Source of the DNA: Ruminococcus sp. JC304
GTDB lineage: Bacteria; Bacillota; Clostridia; Lachnospirales; Lachnospiraceae
Direction of reading: 5' to 3'
Assembly: GCA_000285855.2 (NCBI GenBank)
Contig: HE978651.1
Coordinates: forward strand, 3,376,462-3,440,461
Length of the DNA: 64,000 nt
The notes under the pieces are model-generated. The model saw only the letters and a list, made by a program, of their open reading frames with translations, made no database searches and was not told the origin of the DNA. Positions within the stretch are counted from its first letter, which is position 1. Every line of letters begins with the position of its first letter. Both the position numbers and the translations under genes were made by a program. This document shows, piece after piece, positions 1 to 7,773 of this stretch.

Positions 1-1
1 T

Positions 2-1513
2 GGTATCCAGCGTCCTCTGGAGGAGATTGCCAAAGCCTCAGGTAAATATATTTCCCGTGGTGTCAGCGTAGACTCCCTTGACACACAGAAAAAATGGAAC
101 ACACATATTACAGTAAAAGAAGGGGATGTAGTAGGACCTGGATCCATTATCGCAGAGACCCAGGAGACTGACTCCATCCTGCATAAATCCATGGTTCCTC
201 CCAATCTGACAGAGGCTACCGTAATCCATGCGGCAGCTGACGGAGAATACACAATTCTGGAACCCATCGTAACGATCCAGTTTGCAGACGGAACCACCAG
301 GGATCTGGCACTGGCACAGAAATGGCCAATCCGTATTCCCAGACCTACCCACCAGCGCTTCCCTGCAAGTGTACCGCTGGTTACAGGACAGCGTATCCTG
401 GACACCCTTTTCCCAATTGCAAAGGGCGGTACTGCTGCAGTTCCCGGAGGTTTCGGTACAGGTAAGACTATGACCCAGCATCAGATCGCCAAGTGGTCTG
501 ACGCAGATATCATCATCTATATCGGCTGTGGAGAGCGTGGAAATGAAATGACCCAGGTTCTGGAGGATTTCAGTAAGCTGATCGACCCCAAATCCGGCAA
601 TCTGATGATGGACCGTACCACCCTGATCGCCAATACCTCCAACATGCCTGTTGCAGCTCGTGAGGCTTCTATTTATACAGGTGTGACCCTTGCTGAATAT
701 TACCGCGATATGGGCTATGATGTAGCCATCATGGCAGACTCCACTTCCCGTTGGGCAGAAGCTCTCCGTGAGCTGTCCGGACGTCTGGAAGAGATGCCTG
801 CAGAAGAAGGCTTCCCTGCATACCTTGCCTCCAAGCTTTCCGCTTTCTATGAGCGTGCAGGAATGATGCAGAACTTAAACGGAACCGAAGGCTCTGTTTC
901 CATTATCGGAGCAGTTTCCCCCCAGGGCGGTGACTTCTCAGAGCCTGTTACCCAGAATACCAAGCGATTTGTCCGCTGCTTCTGGGGACTGGACAAGGCA
1001 CTGGCTTATGCCCGCCATTTCCCTGCTATCCACTGGCTCACCAGCTACAGCGAATATCTGGAAGATCTGACCCCCTGGTACAGAGAACATGTCTCTCCCA
1101 AATTTGTAGCAGACAGAAATCAGCTCATGGCTATCCTGAACCAGGAAAGCTCCCTCATGGAGATCGTTAAGCTGATCGGAAGTGATGTTCTCCCGGATGA
1201 CCAGAAGCTGACTCTGGAAATTGCCAGAGTAATCCGTCTGGGCTTCCTCCAGCAGAACGCCTTCCATCAGGAGGATACCTGCGTACCTATGGAAAAGCAA
1301 TTCAAAATGATGGAGATCATTCTCTATCTCTACGAGAAATGCCGCGCCCTGATCAACCGTGGAATGCCGGTTTCCGTACTGAAGGAGGACAATATTTTCG
1401 AGCGGATCATTTCTATTAAATATGATGTACCAAACAAAGAACTGGACAGATTTGAACAATACCACAAAGACATTGATACCTTCTATGACAAAGTCATGGA
1501 GAAAAACGGCTGA
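2..1513 (+). CDS. atpA: V-type ATP synthase subunit A (5' end outside window)
   Basis: Catalytic nucleotide-binding subunit of the V/A-type ATP synthase headpiece, which couples ATP turnover to H+ or Na+ movement at the membrane. The frame is open from base 2 without a start. About 503 residues are visible, so roughly the first 85-90 of a family-length protein (about 590) lie upstream. The Walker A motif GGFGTGKT follows the bulge region typical of A subunits, with GCGERGNEM and DSTSRWAEALRE (Walker B region) behind it. Subunit B starts 21 bases after the stop and subunit D follows, the usual A-B-D order, so this is one operon. Identity is certain; only the N-terminus is missing. Confidence 0.96.
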   Translation, partial: GIQRPLEEIAKASGKYISRGVSVDSLDTQKKWNTHITVKEGDVVGPGSIIAETQETDSILHKSMVPPNLTEATVIHAAADGEYTILEPIVTIQFADGTTRDLALAQKWPIRIPRPTHQRFPASVPLVTGQRILDTLFPIAKGGTAAVPGGFGTGKTMTQHQIAKWSDADIIIYIGCGERGNEMTQVLEDFSKLIDPKSGNLMMDRTTLIANTSNMPVAAREASIYTGVTLAEYYRDMGYDVAIMADSTSRWAEALRELSGRLEEMPAEEGFPAYLASKLSAFYERAGMMQNLNGTEGSVSIIGAVSPQGGDFSEPVTQNTKRFVRCFWGLDKALAYARHFPAIHWLTSYSEYLEDLTPWYREHVSPKFVADRNQLMAILNQESSLMEIVKLIGSDVLPDDQKLTLEIARVIRLGFLQQNAFHQEDTCVPMEKQFKMMEIILYLYEKCRALINRGMPVSVLKEDNIFERIISIKYDVPNKELDRFEQYHKDIDTFYDKVMEKNG

Positions 1514-1534
1514 TAACAGAGAGGAGAAGTTTAT

Positions 1535-2917
1535 ATGGCAATTGAATATTTAGGACTAAGCGAAATAAACGGCCCTCTGGTTGTCCTGGAAGGCGTGAAA
1601 AACGCTTCCTATGAGGAAATCGTAGAATTTCACATGGATGACGGAACACGTAAGATCGGCCGTATCATAGAGATCTATGAGGACAAAGCTGTTATCCAGG
1701 TTTTTGAAGGAACAGACAGCATGTCCTTAAGCAACACCCACACCAGACTGACCGGACATCCTATGGAGATCGGGCTTTCCCCTGAAATCCTTGGACGTAC
1801 CTTTAACGGTATCGGACAGCCCATTGACGGACTGGGCGATATCACTCCTGAGGTAAACTTAAATATCAACGGACTGCCTCTGAACCCGGTAGCCCGTGAA
1901 TATCCCCGTAACTATATTAACACCGGTATTTCCGCCATCGACGGACTGACCACCCTGATCCGTGGCCAGAAGCTGCCCATTTTTTCCGGCAATGGTCTGC
2001 CCCACGATAAGCTGGCTGCACAGATCGTACAGCAGGCCTCTCTGGGAGAGGATTCCGATGAGAAATTTGCCATTGTTTTCGCAGCAATGGGCGTTAAATA
2101 TGATGTAGCAGAATTTTTCCGCCGCACCTTTGAGGAAAGCGGAGCCTCCGATCACGTAGTTATGTTTCTGAACCTGGCCAATGACCCGGTAGTAGAGCGT
2201 CTTCTTACACCGAAAATCGCCCTGACTGCTGCCGAATATCTTGCCTTTGAAAAAGGCATGCACATTCTGGTCATCCTGACAGATATTACCTCCTTCTGCG
2301 AGGCCATGCGTGAGGTATCCTCCTCCAAGGGAGAAATCCCTTCCAGAAAGGGCTATCCCGGTTATCTGTACAGTGAACTGGCAACCCTATATGAACGGGC
2401 AGGTATTGTAAAAGGCAAACCAGGCTCTGTAACACAGATTCCGATCCTGACCATGCCAAATGATGATATCACCCATCCAATCCCTGACCTGACCGGATAT
2501 ATTACCGAGGGCCAGATCGTACTGGACCGCCAGCTCCATGGACAGGCAATCTATCCGCCTATCAATGTACTGCCTTCTCTTTCCCGTCTGATGAAGGACG
2601 GCATTGGTGAGGGCTACACAAGAGCAGACCATCAGGATGTAGCCAACCAGCTCTTCTCCTGCTATGCCAAGGTTGGAGATGCCAGAGCCCTTGCCTCTGT
2701 TATCGGTGAGGACGAGCTCTCTCCACTGGATAAAAGATATCTGGTATTTGGCAAAGCCTTTGAGAGTGAATTTGTAGGCCAGTCTGAGACAGAGAACCGA
2801 AGCATCACTGAGACCCTGGATAAAGGCTGGGAGCTTCTTGGACTGCTTCCAAGGGAAGAGCTTGACCGAATTGATACCAAAATCCTGGATCAGTATTACC
2901 ATGAGACAATACGCTAG
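1535..2917 (+). CDS. atpB: V-type ATP synthase subunit B
   Basis: Non-catalytic regulatory subunit that alternates with subunit A in the hexameric head. The 460-residue length is normal for the family. Where A subunits have a P-loop, this protein has FSGNGLPHD, the degenerate loop typical of B subunits. Other signatures are [11 protein letters not shown] and the region around [21 protein letters not shown] ribosome binding site lies just before the ATG. It sits between subunits A and D with gaps of about 20 bases, so the three genes are cotranscribed and probably translationally coupled. Confidence 0.96.
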   Translation: MAIEYLGLSEINGPLVVLEGVKNASYEEIVEFHMDDGTRKIGRIIEIYEDKAVIQVFEGTDSMSLSNTHTRLTGHPMEIGLSPEILGRTFNGIGQPIDGLGDITPEVNLNINGLPLNPVAREYPRNYINTGISAIDGLTTLIRGQKLPIFSGNGLPHDKLAAQIVQQASLGEDSDEKFAIVFAAMGVKYDVAEFFRRTFEESGASDHVVMFLNLANDPVVERLLTPKIALTAAEYLAFEKGMHILVILTDITSFCEAMREVSSSKGEIPSRKGYPGYLYSELATLYERAGIVKGKPGSVTQIPILTMPNDDITHPIPDLTGYITEGQIVLDRQLHGQAIYPPINVLPSLSRLMKDGIGEGYTRADHQDVANQLFSCYAKVGDARALASVIGEDELSPLDKRYLVFGKAFESEFVGQSETENRSITETLDKGWELLGLLPREELDRIDTKILDQYYHETIR

Positions 2918-2934
2918 AGAAGTGAGGTGATTAC

Positions 2935-3555
2935 ATGGATCCCAATACCTTTCCCACCAAGGGAAATCTCATACTTGCCAAAAACTCCCTAAAGCTCTCC
3001 CGCCAGGGCTATGAGCTGATGGACAAAAAGCGTAACATCCTGATCCGTGAAATGATGGATCTGATCAATCAGGCCAAGGATATCCAGACACAGATCGACG
3101 TCACCTTCCGTACTGCATATGCAGCTCTCCAGAAGGCAAATATGGAGATCGGTATCGCCTTTGTACAGCAGATTGCAGGCACAGTTCCCATTGAGAACTC
3201 CATCCGGATCAAAACCCGAAGCGTTATGGGTACAGAGATTCCTCTGGTGGAATATGAGCCCACCACCAACCGGCCGACCTACGCTTACTACAGTACCAAA
3301 ATGTCCCTGGATGAAGCTAAGGCAGCCTTTGAAAAAGTAAAAGAGCTGTCCATCCGCCTTTCCATGGTGGAAAACGCAGCCATCCGTCTGGCGGCCAATA
3401 TCAAAAAGACGCAGAAACGTGCCAACGCACTGAAGAATATTACCATACCAAAATATGAAACGCTGACCAAGGATATTCAGAATGCGCTGGAAGAAAAAGA
3501 ACGTGAGGAATTCACCAGATTAAAAGTGATCAAAAGGATGAAGCAGGGAGCATAG
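2935..3555 (+). CDS. atpD: V-type ATP synthase subunit D
   Basis: Central-stalk subunit that transmits rotation between the A3B3 head and the membrane ring. The 206-residue protein has the helical, Lys/Arg/Glu-rich make-up of the family: the N-terminal PTKGNLILAKNSLKLSRQGYE segment and a long C-terminal helix (about residues 130-200) that would form the coiled-coil rotor. A GAAGTGAGGTG ribosome binding region precedes the ATG, 17 bases after subunit B stops. It is the last gene of the operon, since a strong hairpin with a T-run follows. Confidence 0.95.
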   Translation: MDPNTFPTKGNLILAKNSLKLSRQGYELMDKKRNILIREMMDLINQAKDIQTQIDVTFRTAYAALQKANMEIGIAFVQQIAGTVPIENSIRIKTRSVMGTEIPLVEYEPTTNRPTYAYYSTKMSLDEAKAAFEKVKELSIRLSMVENAAIRLAANIKKTQKRANALKNITIPKYETLTKDIQNALEEKEREEFTRLKVIKRMKQGA

Positions 3556-3572
3556 CTGCAAATCCGGAATCA

Positions 3573-3612
3573 AAAAATTGCCAGGTAGTTATTTCCTGGC
3601 AATTTTTATTTT
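3573..3612 (+). terminator. Rho-independent terminator of the V-ATPase operon
   Basis: A 13-bp perfect stem (AAAAATTGCCAGG, 3573-3585, with its complement at 3595-3607) encloses a 9-nt loop and runs into a T-rich tail. It starts 18 bases after the subunit D stop codon. Confidence 0.9.
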
Positions 3613-4230
3613 TCTGTAGAAATATTGCTAATGTCTGTTCCCTTCTCAGTAATCTGATGTGCCTGCTGACCTGTAGAATTATGCAAAATTCAGTTTTCAT
3701 ATTATGTGGAAAAGTATTTTTCAGACTATATTCTATGTGGATTATTAAATGTTACAGAGTTATTACATATTTTTTACGTTGTGTTTCATATCCATCTGAA
3801 TCGCCCATAACCCTTTCCCTGCTCACAGATTCTTTCATTCCGCTATTCAGTCTGATTCCAAATCAAATTCAAGAATATTCTGAAATTAATTCTCTATATT
3901 TCTATATTTTATCTTTTTCCCAAAATATTCTATGATTATTAGAATATAAAAAAGTCAATAGACTTCTTATATCTTTTTTAATATTTATGTCGATTTATCA
4001 CTTTATACAAAACATTTGTTTTTTTCTTTTTTATGTAAATCAAGTATTCCACACACATAAAATGTGGATAATGTGGATAACTTTGTGCATAACTCTATTT
4101 TATGGGCTTTTCCTCAATTCTCATGTGTGGAAAAAATGTGTATGGTTTTCCACACCTTTTTTCTTTTTTCGACAGAATTTGTGCAAAATGTTGAAAGTTC
4201 GATTTTCATCTCTGTTCTGCGCAAAATACA
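3613..4230. other. AT-rich spacer without a convincing gene
   Basis: About 620 bases between two converging transcription units. Plus-strand frames of 60-93 codons are open here, but they are low-complexity (Phe, Leu, Ser, Ile), lack ribosome binding sites, resemble no family and overlap each other. The sequence is far richer in A+T than its neighbours, and its right-hand third carries the DnaA-box cluster listed separately. Confidence 0.7.
4045..4154. promoter_or_regulatory. Cluster of DnaA boxes
   Basis: Three 9-mers match the bacterial DnaA box TTATNCACA exactly on the minus strand: TGTGGATAA at 4063-4071, TGTGGATAA directly abutting at 4072-4080, and TGTGCATAA at 4084-4092. Relaxed boxes (TTTTCCACA type) follow as an inverted pair at 4126-4134 and 4146-4154; further near-matches lie at 4045-4053, 3705-3713 and 3736-3744. 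The AT-rich stretch to the left could act as an unwinding region. No dnaA or dnaN is adjacent and the surrounding genes do not diverge from here, so a DnaA-titrating or regulatory cluster is more likely than oriC. Confidence 0.6.
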
Positions 4231-4253
4231 ACAAAAGGAGCCATAGGCTCCTT
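4221..4253 (-). terminator. Terminator of trxB
   Basis: An 8-bp stem AAGGAGCC/GGCTCCTT with a 3-nt loop (4235-4253) is followed on the minus strand by a T-rich tail. The stem overlaps the trxB stop codon. The tail is interrupted by G, so termination may be only partial. Confidence 0.55.
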
Positions 4254-5175
4254 ATGCATTCTCTATAAGATATTTCTGGGCAGAGACCACAGCATTGGCA
4301 CCATCGGCCACTGCAGTTACCACCTGGCGGAGCATCTTTGTACGGACATCTCCTGCAGCAAAAATCCCCGGCGTACCGGTAATGCCTTCCTCTCCTGCAA
4401 TAATATATCCAGTCTCATCCAAGGGCACCAGCTCTCCCAGCCATTGGGTATTGGGAATAATCCCCACAGCAATAAATACGCCATCTGTATGGATCACAGT
4501 TTCCTGTCCTGTCTTCACATTAGAAAGCTTCACTCCTGTCACCTGCTCTGCTCCCTGTATTTCCACAGCAACACTGTCCCAGATGATTTCCACATTCTCG
4601 CAGGATCTCAGGCTGTCCTGCAGGATCCTGTCCGCACGGAACTCGTCCCTCCTGTGGACAACATACACCTTCTCGCAGATCCTTGCCAGGAAAATGGCAT
4701 CCTCCACTGCAATATTACCGCCGCCGATCACCACAGCCCTTTTATTTTTGAAAAAGGCACCGTCACAGGTTGCACAGTAAGAAACTCCCATGCCGGACAA
4801 TTCTGCCTCCCCCGGAATATCCAGAGTACGGTGGCTGGCACCGCAGGCCAGAACCACAGTTTTCGCTCTGTATTCATGCTTTTTTGTGCGGATGATCTTC
4901 TCACTGCCGGCATTCTCCACAGCCAGAACTTTCCCCCTGACAGGAGCAATTCCCAGTTTTTCCGCGTGATTTCCCATAGCCTCTCCCAGATCCATCCCTG
5001 AGATTCCCGGAAGCCCCGGATAATTATCCACCTCATAAGTATTCAGCACCTGGCCTCCCTCTACAAACTGATTATCCAGCCACAAAGCCTTCAATCTGCC
5101 CCTGACTGCATAAATTGCCGCACTGATCCCCGCCGGACCAGCCCCCAGAATCGCTATATCGTAAAGTTCTGACAT
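4252..5175 (-). CDS. trxB: Thioredoxin-disulfide reductase
   Basis: NADPH-dependent flavoenzyme that reduces thioredoxin in the cytoplasm. The 307 residues contain the FAD-binding GAGPAG (residues 11-16), the redox-active CATC (Cys134, Cys137) followed by DGAFF, the NADP-binding GGGNIA, and the C-terminal FAD motif GIFAAGDV. All key residues are present and the length is standard for low-molecular-weight TrxB. A GGAGG site precedes the ATG, and a promoter (TTGGAA, 17-base spacer, TATTAT) lies just upstream. The gene is monocistronic and diverges from the DUF885 gene. Confidence 0.95.
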   Translation of the reverse strand: MSELYDIAILGAGPAGISAAIYAVRGRLKALWLDNQFVEGGQVLNTYEVDNYPGLPGISGMDLGEAMGNHAEKLGIAPVRGKVLAVENAGSEKIIRTKKHEYRAKTVVLACGASHRTLDIPGEAELSGMGVSYCATCDGAFFKNKRAVVIGGGNIAVEDAIFLARICEKVYVVHRRDEFRADRILQDSLRSCENVEIIWDSVAVEIQGAEQVTGVKLSNVKTGQETVIHTDGVFIAVGIIPNTQWLGELVPLDETGYIIAGEEGITGTPGIFAAGDVRTKMLRQVVTAVADGANAVVSAQKYLIENA

Positions 5176-5212
5176 CTCTCATACCTCCGTATTTTATGGA
5201 ATCGCTATAGTA

Positions 5213-5241
5213 ATAATAGCATACTGCCCCTCTGTTTCCAA
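5213..5241 (-). promoter_or_regulatory. Promoter of trxB
   Basis: On the minus strand TTGGAA (5236-5241) and TATTAT (5213-5218) are separated by exactly 17 bases, about 40 bases upstream of the trxB start codon. Confidence 0.6.
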
Positions 5242-5274
5242 TAAGATAGTAAAAAGTCCTCCTTCGAGGTTTCT

Positions 5275-7086
5275 ATGAAAATTCTGAAAAAAATACTTGC
5301 CCTCACACTGGTCTTTGCCCTGGGGATAGGTGCAGGGTATGTGTCCGAACATCCTGTCACAGAAAATTCCCGTTTCCAGGCCTTCACAGAAAAGCTTTTC
5401 CAGACTGAAGTCTCCGCCAATGCCCTGACCCTCCACTATACACTAGCAGACCCGGCAGGGGCAGGTATCCGCCCCACAGAAATGACCCTGGGCGCCCTGG
5501 ACACAGATTCTTCTGAAACAACCCGGCTCTGTAACGAATATGAGAACCTCCTCCGGTCCTTCTCTTACTCCAGATTGTCCAGAGACAATCAGCTTACACT
5601 GGATATGCTGCTTCTGTATTTCCACACCCGCGCTTCCCTGGGAGAAAATTACATACTGGAGGAACCTCTGGGGCCAAGTCTGGGAATCCAGGCTCAGCTG
5701 CCTGTCCTGCTGGGAGAATATGCCTTTCACTCCACCAGAGATCTGTCCGATTACCTGAAGCTTCTGGGCACCATCCGGCCTTACTTCCATAGTATTCTCC
5801 GATTTGAAGAAAAAAAATCCCAGGCTGGCCTCTTTATGAGTGATGCCACCCTGGATCGTATTCTGACTCAATGCCGTTCTTTTATCCGTGACCCCAATTC
5901 CAACTACATGGATGAGCTTTTCGCCCAGCGCCTGAAAACCTTCGGGAAGCTGACAGAAAAGGAGCAGAATCATCTCCTTACCTTCCATCACCAACTGATC
6001 ACAAAGCAGGTGATCCCTGCTTACCAGGAGCTGATAGACGGACTGGAGAAGCTGCGAGGCACAGGCAAGACCAGCCGTGGGCTGGCATACTTCCCCGGTG
6101 GCAGAGAATACTACCAGTATCTTCTGCGTATCCAGACCGGCTCCTATGTTCCCGTAAAGCAGATCCAGAAACGGCTCTCTAATCAGCTTCTGACGGATTT
6201 CAGGCAGATCAAAGCTCTCATACAGACAGATTCCTCCCTGGTTGCTTCTCTGCAGAAATATTCCGGCCAGATCTCCCTTACTCCTGAACAAATGCTAAAA
6301 GAACTTCCCGGACTGATGAAAGAGGATTTTCCCCTATTAAAAAATATCTCCTATGAAGTCCGCCAGGTTCATCCCTCCATGAAAAAATTCCTGAGCCCTG
6401 CCTTTTATCTGACTCCTCCGGTGGATACCCAGACTCCCAATGTAATCTACATCAACAACTCCAAAGGCACCTCCAGCCTGGAACTTTTTGGCACCCTGGC
6501 CCACGAAGGCTTTCCCGGACACCTGTATCAGACCGTATCCTTTGCCAGAAGCGCTCCTGACAATATCCGCTATCTGATCACCAGTCCCGGATATATAGAG
6601 GGCTGGGCAACCTATGTGGAAGGCTACGCATACAGATATGCAGCCTCACTGATCTATGATATTATGAAAAATTCCGCTGCTGCCACCTCTGATGACACAC
6701 TCAACTCTGCGCCTGACCGGAAGCTTATCCAAAATGCCACACAGCTGGCATGGCTCAGCCGCAGCACCAACCTGTGTCTCTATTCCCTGCTGGACATCGG
6801 CATCCACTACGAGGGCTGGGATCAGGGCAGAACCACAGCTTTTCTCAAAGCCTTCGGCATCACCCAGGAATCTGCAGTAAAAGAAATCTACCAGTACATT
6901 GTAGAAACTCCCGGCAATTACTTGAAATATTACTGGGGCAGCCTGAATTTCCAGGATCTGCAGACACGCTGCAGGAAACAACTGGGCCATGATTTTAATC
7001 TGAAAGAGTTTCACCGCCGGATCATGGAAATCGGCCCTGTACAGTTCCCGGTGCTAGAAAAATATCTGTTCCTTTCCTATGCCTGA
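5275..7086 (+). CDS. DUF885 family protein, putative exported zinc peptidase
   Basis: A 603-residue protein with an N-terminal signal sequence or membrane anchor (residues 5-23, KKILALTLVFALGIGAGYV), so the rest should lie outside the membrane. The C-terminal half has the DUF885 signature HEGFPGH (His410, Glu411, His416), and EGWATYVE follows from Glu442; in this family these residues form a gluzincin-like zinc site. Members are annotated as putative carboxypeptidases or dipeptidases, but few have been tested. The N-terminal region (about 40-380) is helical and specific to the family. The last 10 bases overlap the 3' end of the convergent MarR gene. No operon partner; substrate unknown. Confidence 0.85.
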   Translation: MKILKKILALTLVFALGIGAGYVSEHPVTENSRFQAFTEKLFQTEVSANALTLHYTLADPAGAGIRPTEMTLGALDTDSSETTRLCNEYENLLRSFSYSRLSRDNQLTLDMLLLYFHTRASLGENYILEEPLGPSLGIQAQLPVLLGEYAFHSTRDLSDYLKLLGTIRPYFHSILRFEEKKSQAGLFMSDATLDRILTQCRSFIRDPNSNYMDELFAQRLKTFGKLTEKEQNHLLTFHHQLITKQVIPAYQELIDGLEKLRGTGKTSRGLAYFPGGREYYQYLLRIQTGSYVPVKQIQKRLSNQLLTDFRQIKALIQTDSSLVASLQKYSGQISLTPEQMLKELPGLMKEDFPLLKNISYEVRQVHPSMKKFLSPAFYLTPPVDTQTPNVIYINNSKGTSSLELFGTLAHEGFPGHLYQTVSFARSAPDNIRYLITSPGYIEGWATYVEGYAYRYAASLIYDIMKNSAAATSDDTLNSAPDRKLIQNATQLAWLSRSTNLCLYSLLDIGIHYEGWDQGRTTAFLKAFGITQESAVKEIYQYIVETPGNYLKYYWGSLNFQDLQTRCRKQLGHDFNLKEFHRRIMEIGPVQFPVLEKYLFLSYA

Positions 7087-7517
7087 TAGCTGCGGAAAAA
7101 TTTCTGCAGCTTGGTAAGGGCCCGAGTCAGGGCCTCTGTCTCCTCCACATTCAGGTCCTTCAGGATTGCCAGAACCATTTTCTCATGGAAATCCCTGTGG
7201 TGGCAGAAAGCCTTCTCCCCCTTCTCTGTGAGAGAAATCAATACTACTCTGCGATCCTCCTCACTGCGCACACGCTGGATATATCCCTTCTTTACCAGGT
7301 TATTCACTGCAATGGTCAGGGTGCCTACAGTCACATTCAGCGCCCTGGCTACTGTAGACATATTTTTCTGCTCCCGGATCCCCACTGCATCCATAATGTG
7401 CATATCATTTACAGAAATATTTTTATACTCCGGCGTGATCAGCGCCCGCTCTTCCAGATCCAGAATCTCATTAAACAAATTTACAAGCACATCATTGATC
7501 GCCTCATAATGGTTCAT
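7077..7517 (-). CDS. MarR-family regulator, FabT-like
   Basis: A 146-residue winged-helix regulator. The N-terminus (MNHYEAINDVLVNLFNEIL, then ISVNDMHIMDAVG) resembles FabT, the acyl-carrier-protein-responsive repressor of fatty-acid synthesis in streptococci and clostridia. The recognition-helix region is VTVGTLTIAVNNLVKKGYI and the wing is RVRSEEDRRVVLISLTEKG. FabT genes usually precede fab genes, but here the neighbours are unrelated, so the FabT assignment rests on sequence resemblance alone. The promoter carries an inverted repeat over its -35 box, which suggests autoregulation. Confidence 0.8.
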   Translation of the reverse strand: MNHYEAINDVLVNLFNEILDLEERALITPEYKNISVNDMHIMDAVGIREQKNMSTVARALNVTVGTLTIAVNNLVKKGYIQRVRSEEDRRVVLISLTEKGEKAFCHHRDFHEKMVLAILKDLNVEETEALTRALTKLQKFFRSYQA

Positions 7518-7577
7518 CCGGTCTTCCCCCTTTCACATATCAGTTACTGTGTCCGTTCTCAGCAACCTTTGTCTTTC

Positions 7578-7608
7578 ATTATACACTATATTACTTTGCC
7601 TTACAAAG
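7578..7608 (-). promoter_or_regulatory. Promoter and likely operator of the MarR gene
   Basis: On the minus strand TTGTAA (7601-7606) and TATAAT (7578-7583) are 17 bases apart. The inverted repeat CTTTG-5-CAAAG (7594-7608) covers the -35 box, an arrangement expected for autorepression by a dimeric MarR protein. Confidence 0.6.
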
Positions 7609-7642
7609 CATTTTTAGGCATTTTTTATCTGAGAATATAGTT

Positions 7643-7690
7643 ATCAAGCGGATATTCGCAATCCGCTTCGCTACTTGATTCGGTTAAATA
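7643..7690. repeat. Dispersed palindromic repeat, copy A
   Basis: An 8-bp stem AAGCGGAT (7646-7653) / ATCCGCTT (7661-7668) with a 7-nt loop is flanked by ATCAAG (7643-7648) and CTTGAT (7674-7679) and ends in TCGGTTAAA. Related copies occur at 20981, 45161 and 61441, all between genes or at gene ends. Confidence 0.8.
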
Positions 7691-7773
7691 CCTCTTTCTT
7701 TCAATAGTAAAGTTTGATATAATCATTACAATAATAATTCTGCCATTATCTATGGTATCAAAGGATCGATTTT

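Noticed and set aside
4045-4154. DnaA-box cluster as the chromosomal origin
   Set aside because: No dnaA, dnaN, rpmH or gyr genes nearby. Genes on both sides point towards the site, and the ribosomal operon would be transcribed against replication.
3657-4268. Plus-strand open frames of 60-93 codons in the AT-rich spacer
   Set aside because: No ribosome binding sites, low-complexity hydrophobic translations, mutual overlap and no family resemblance.
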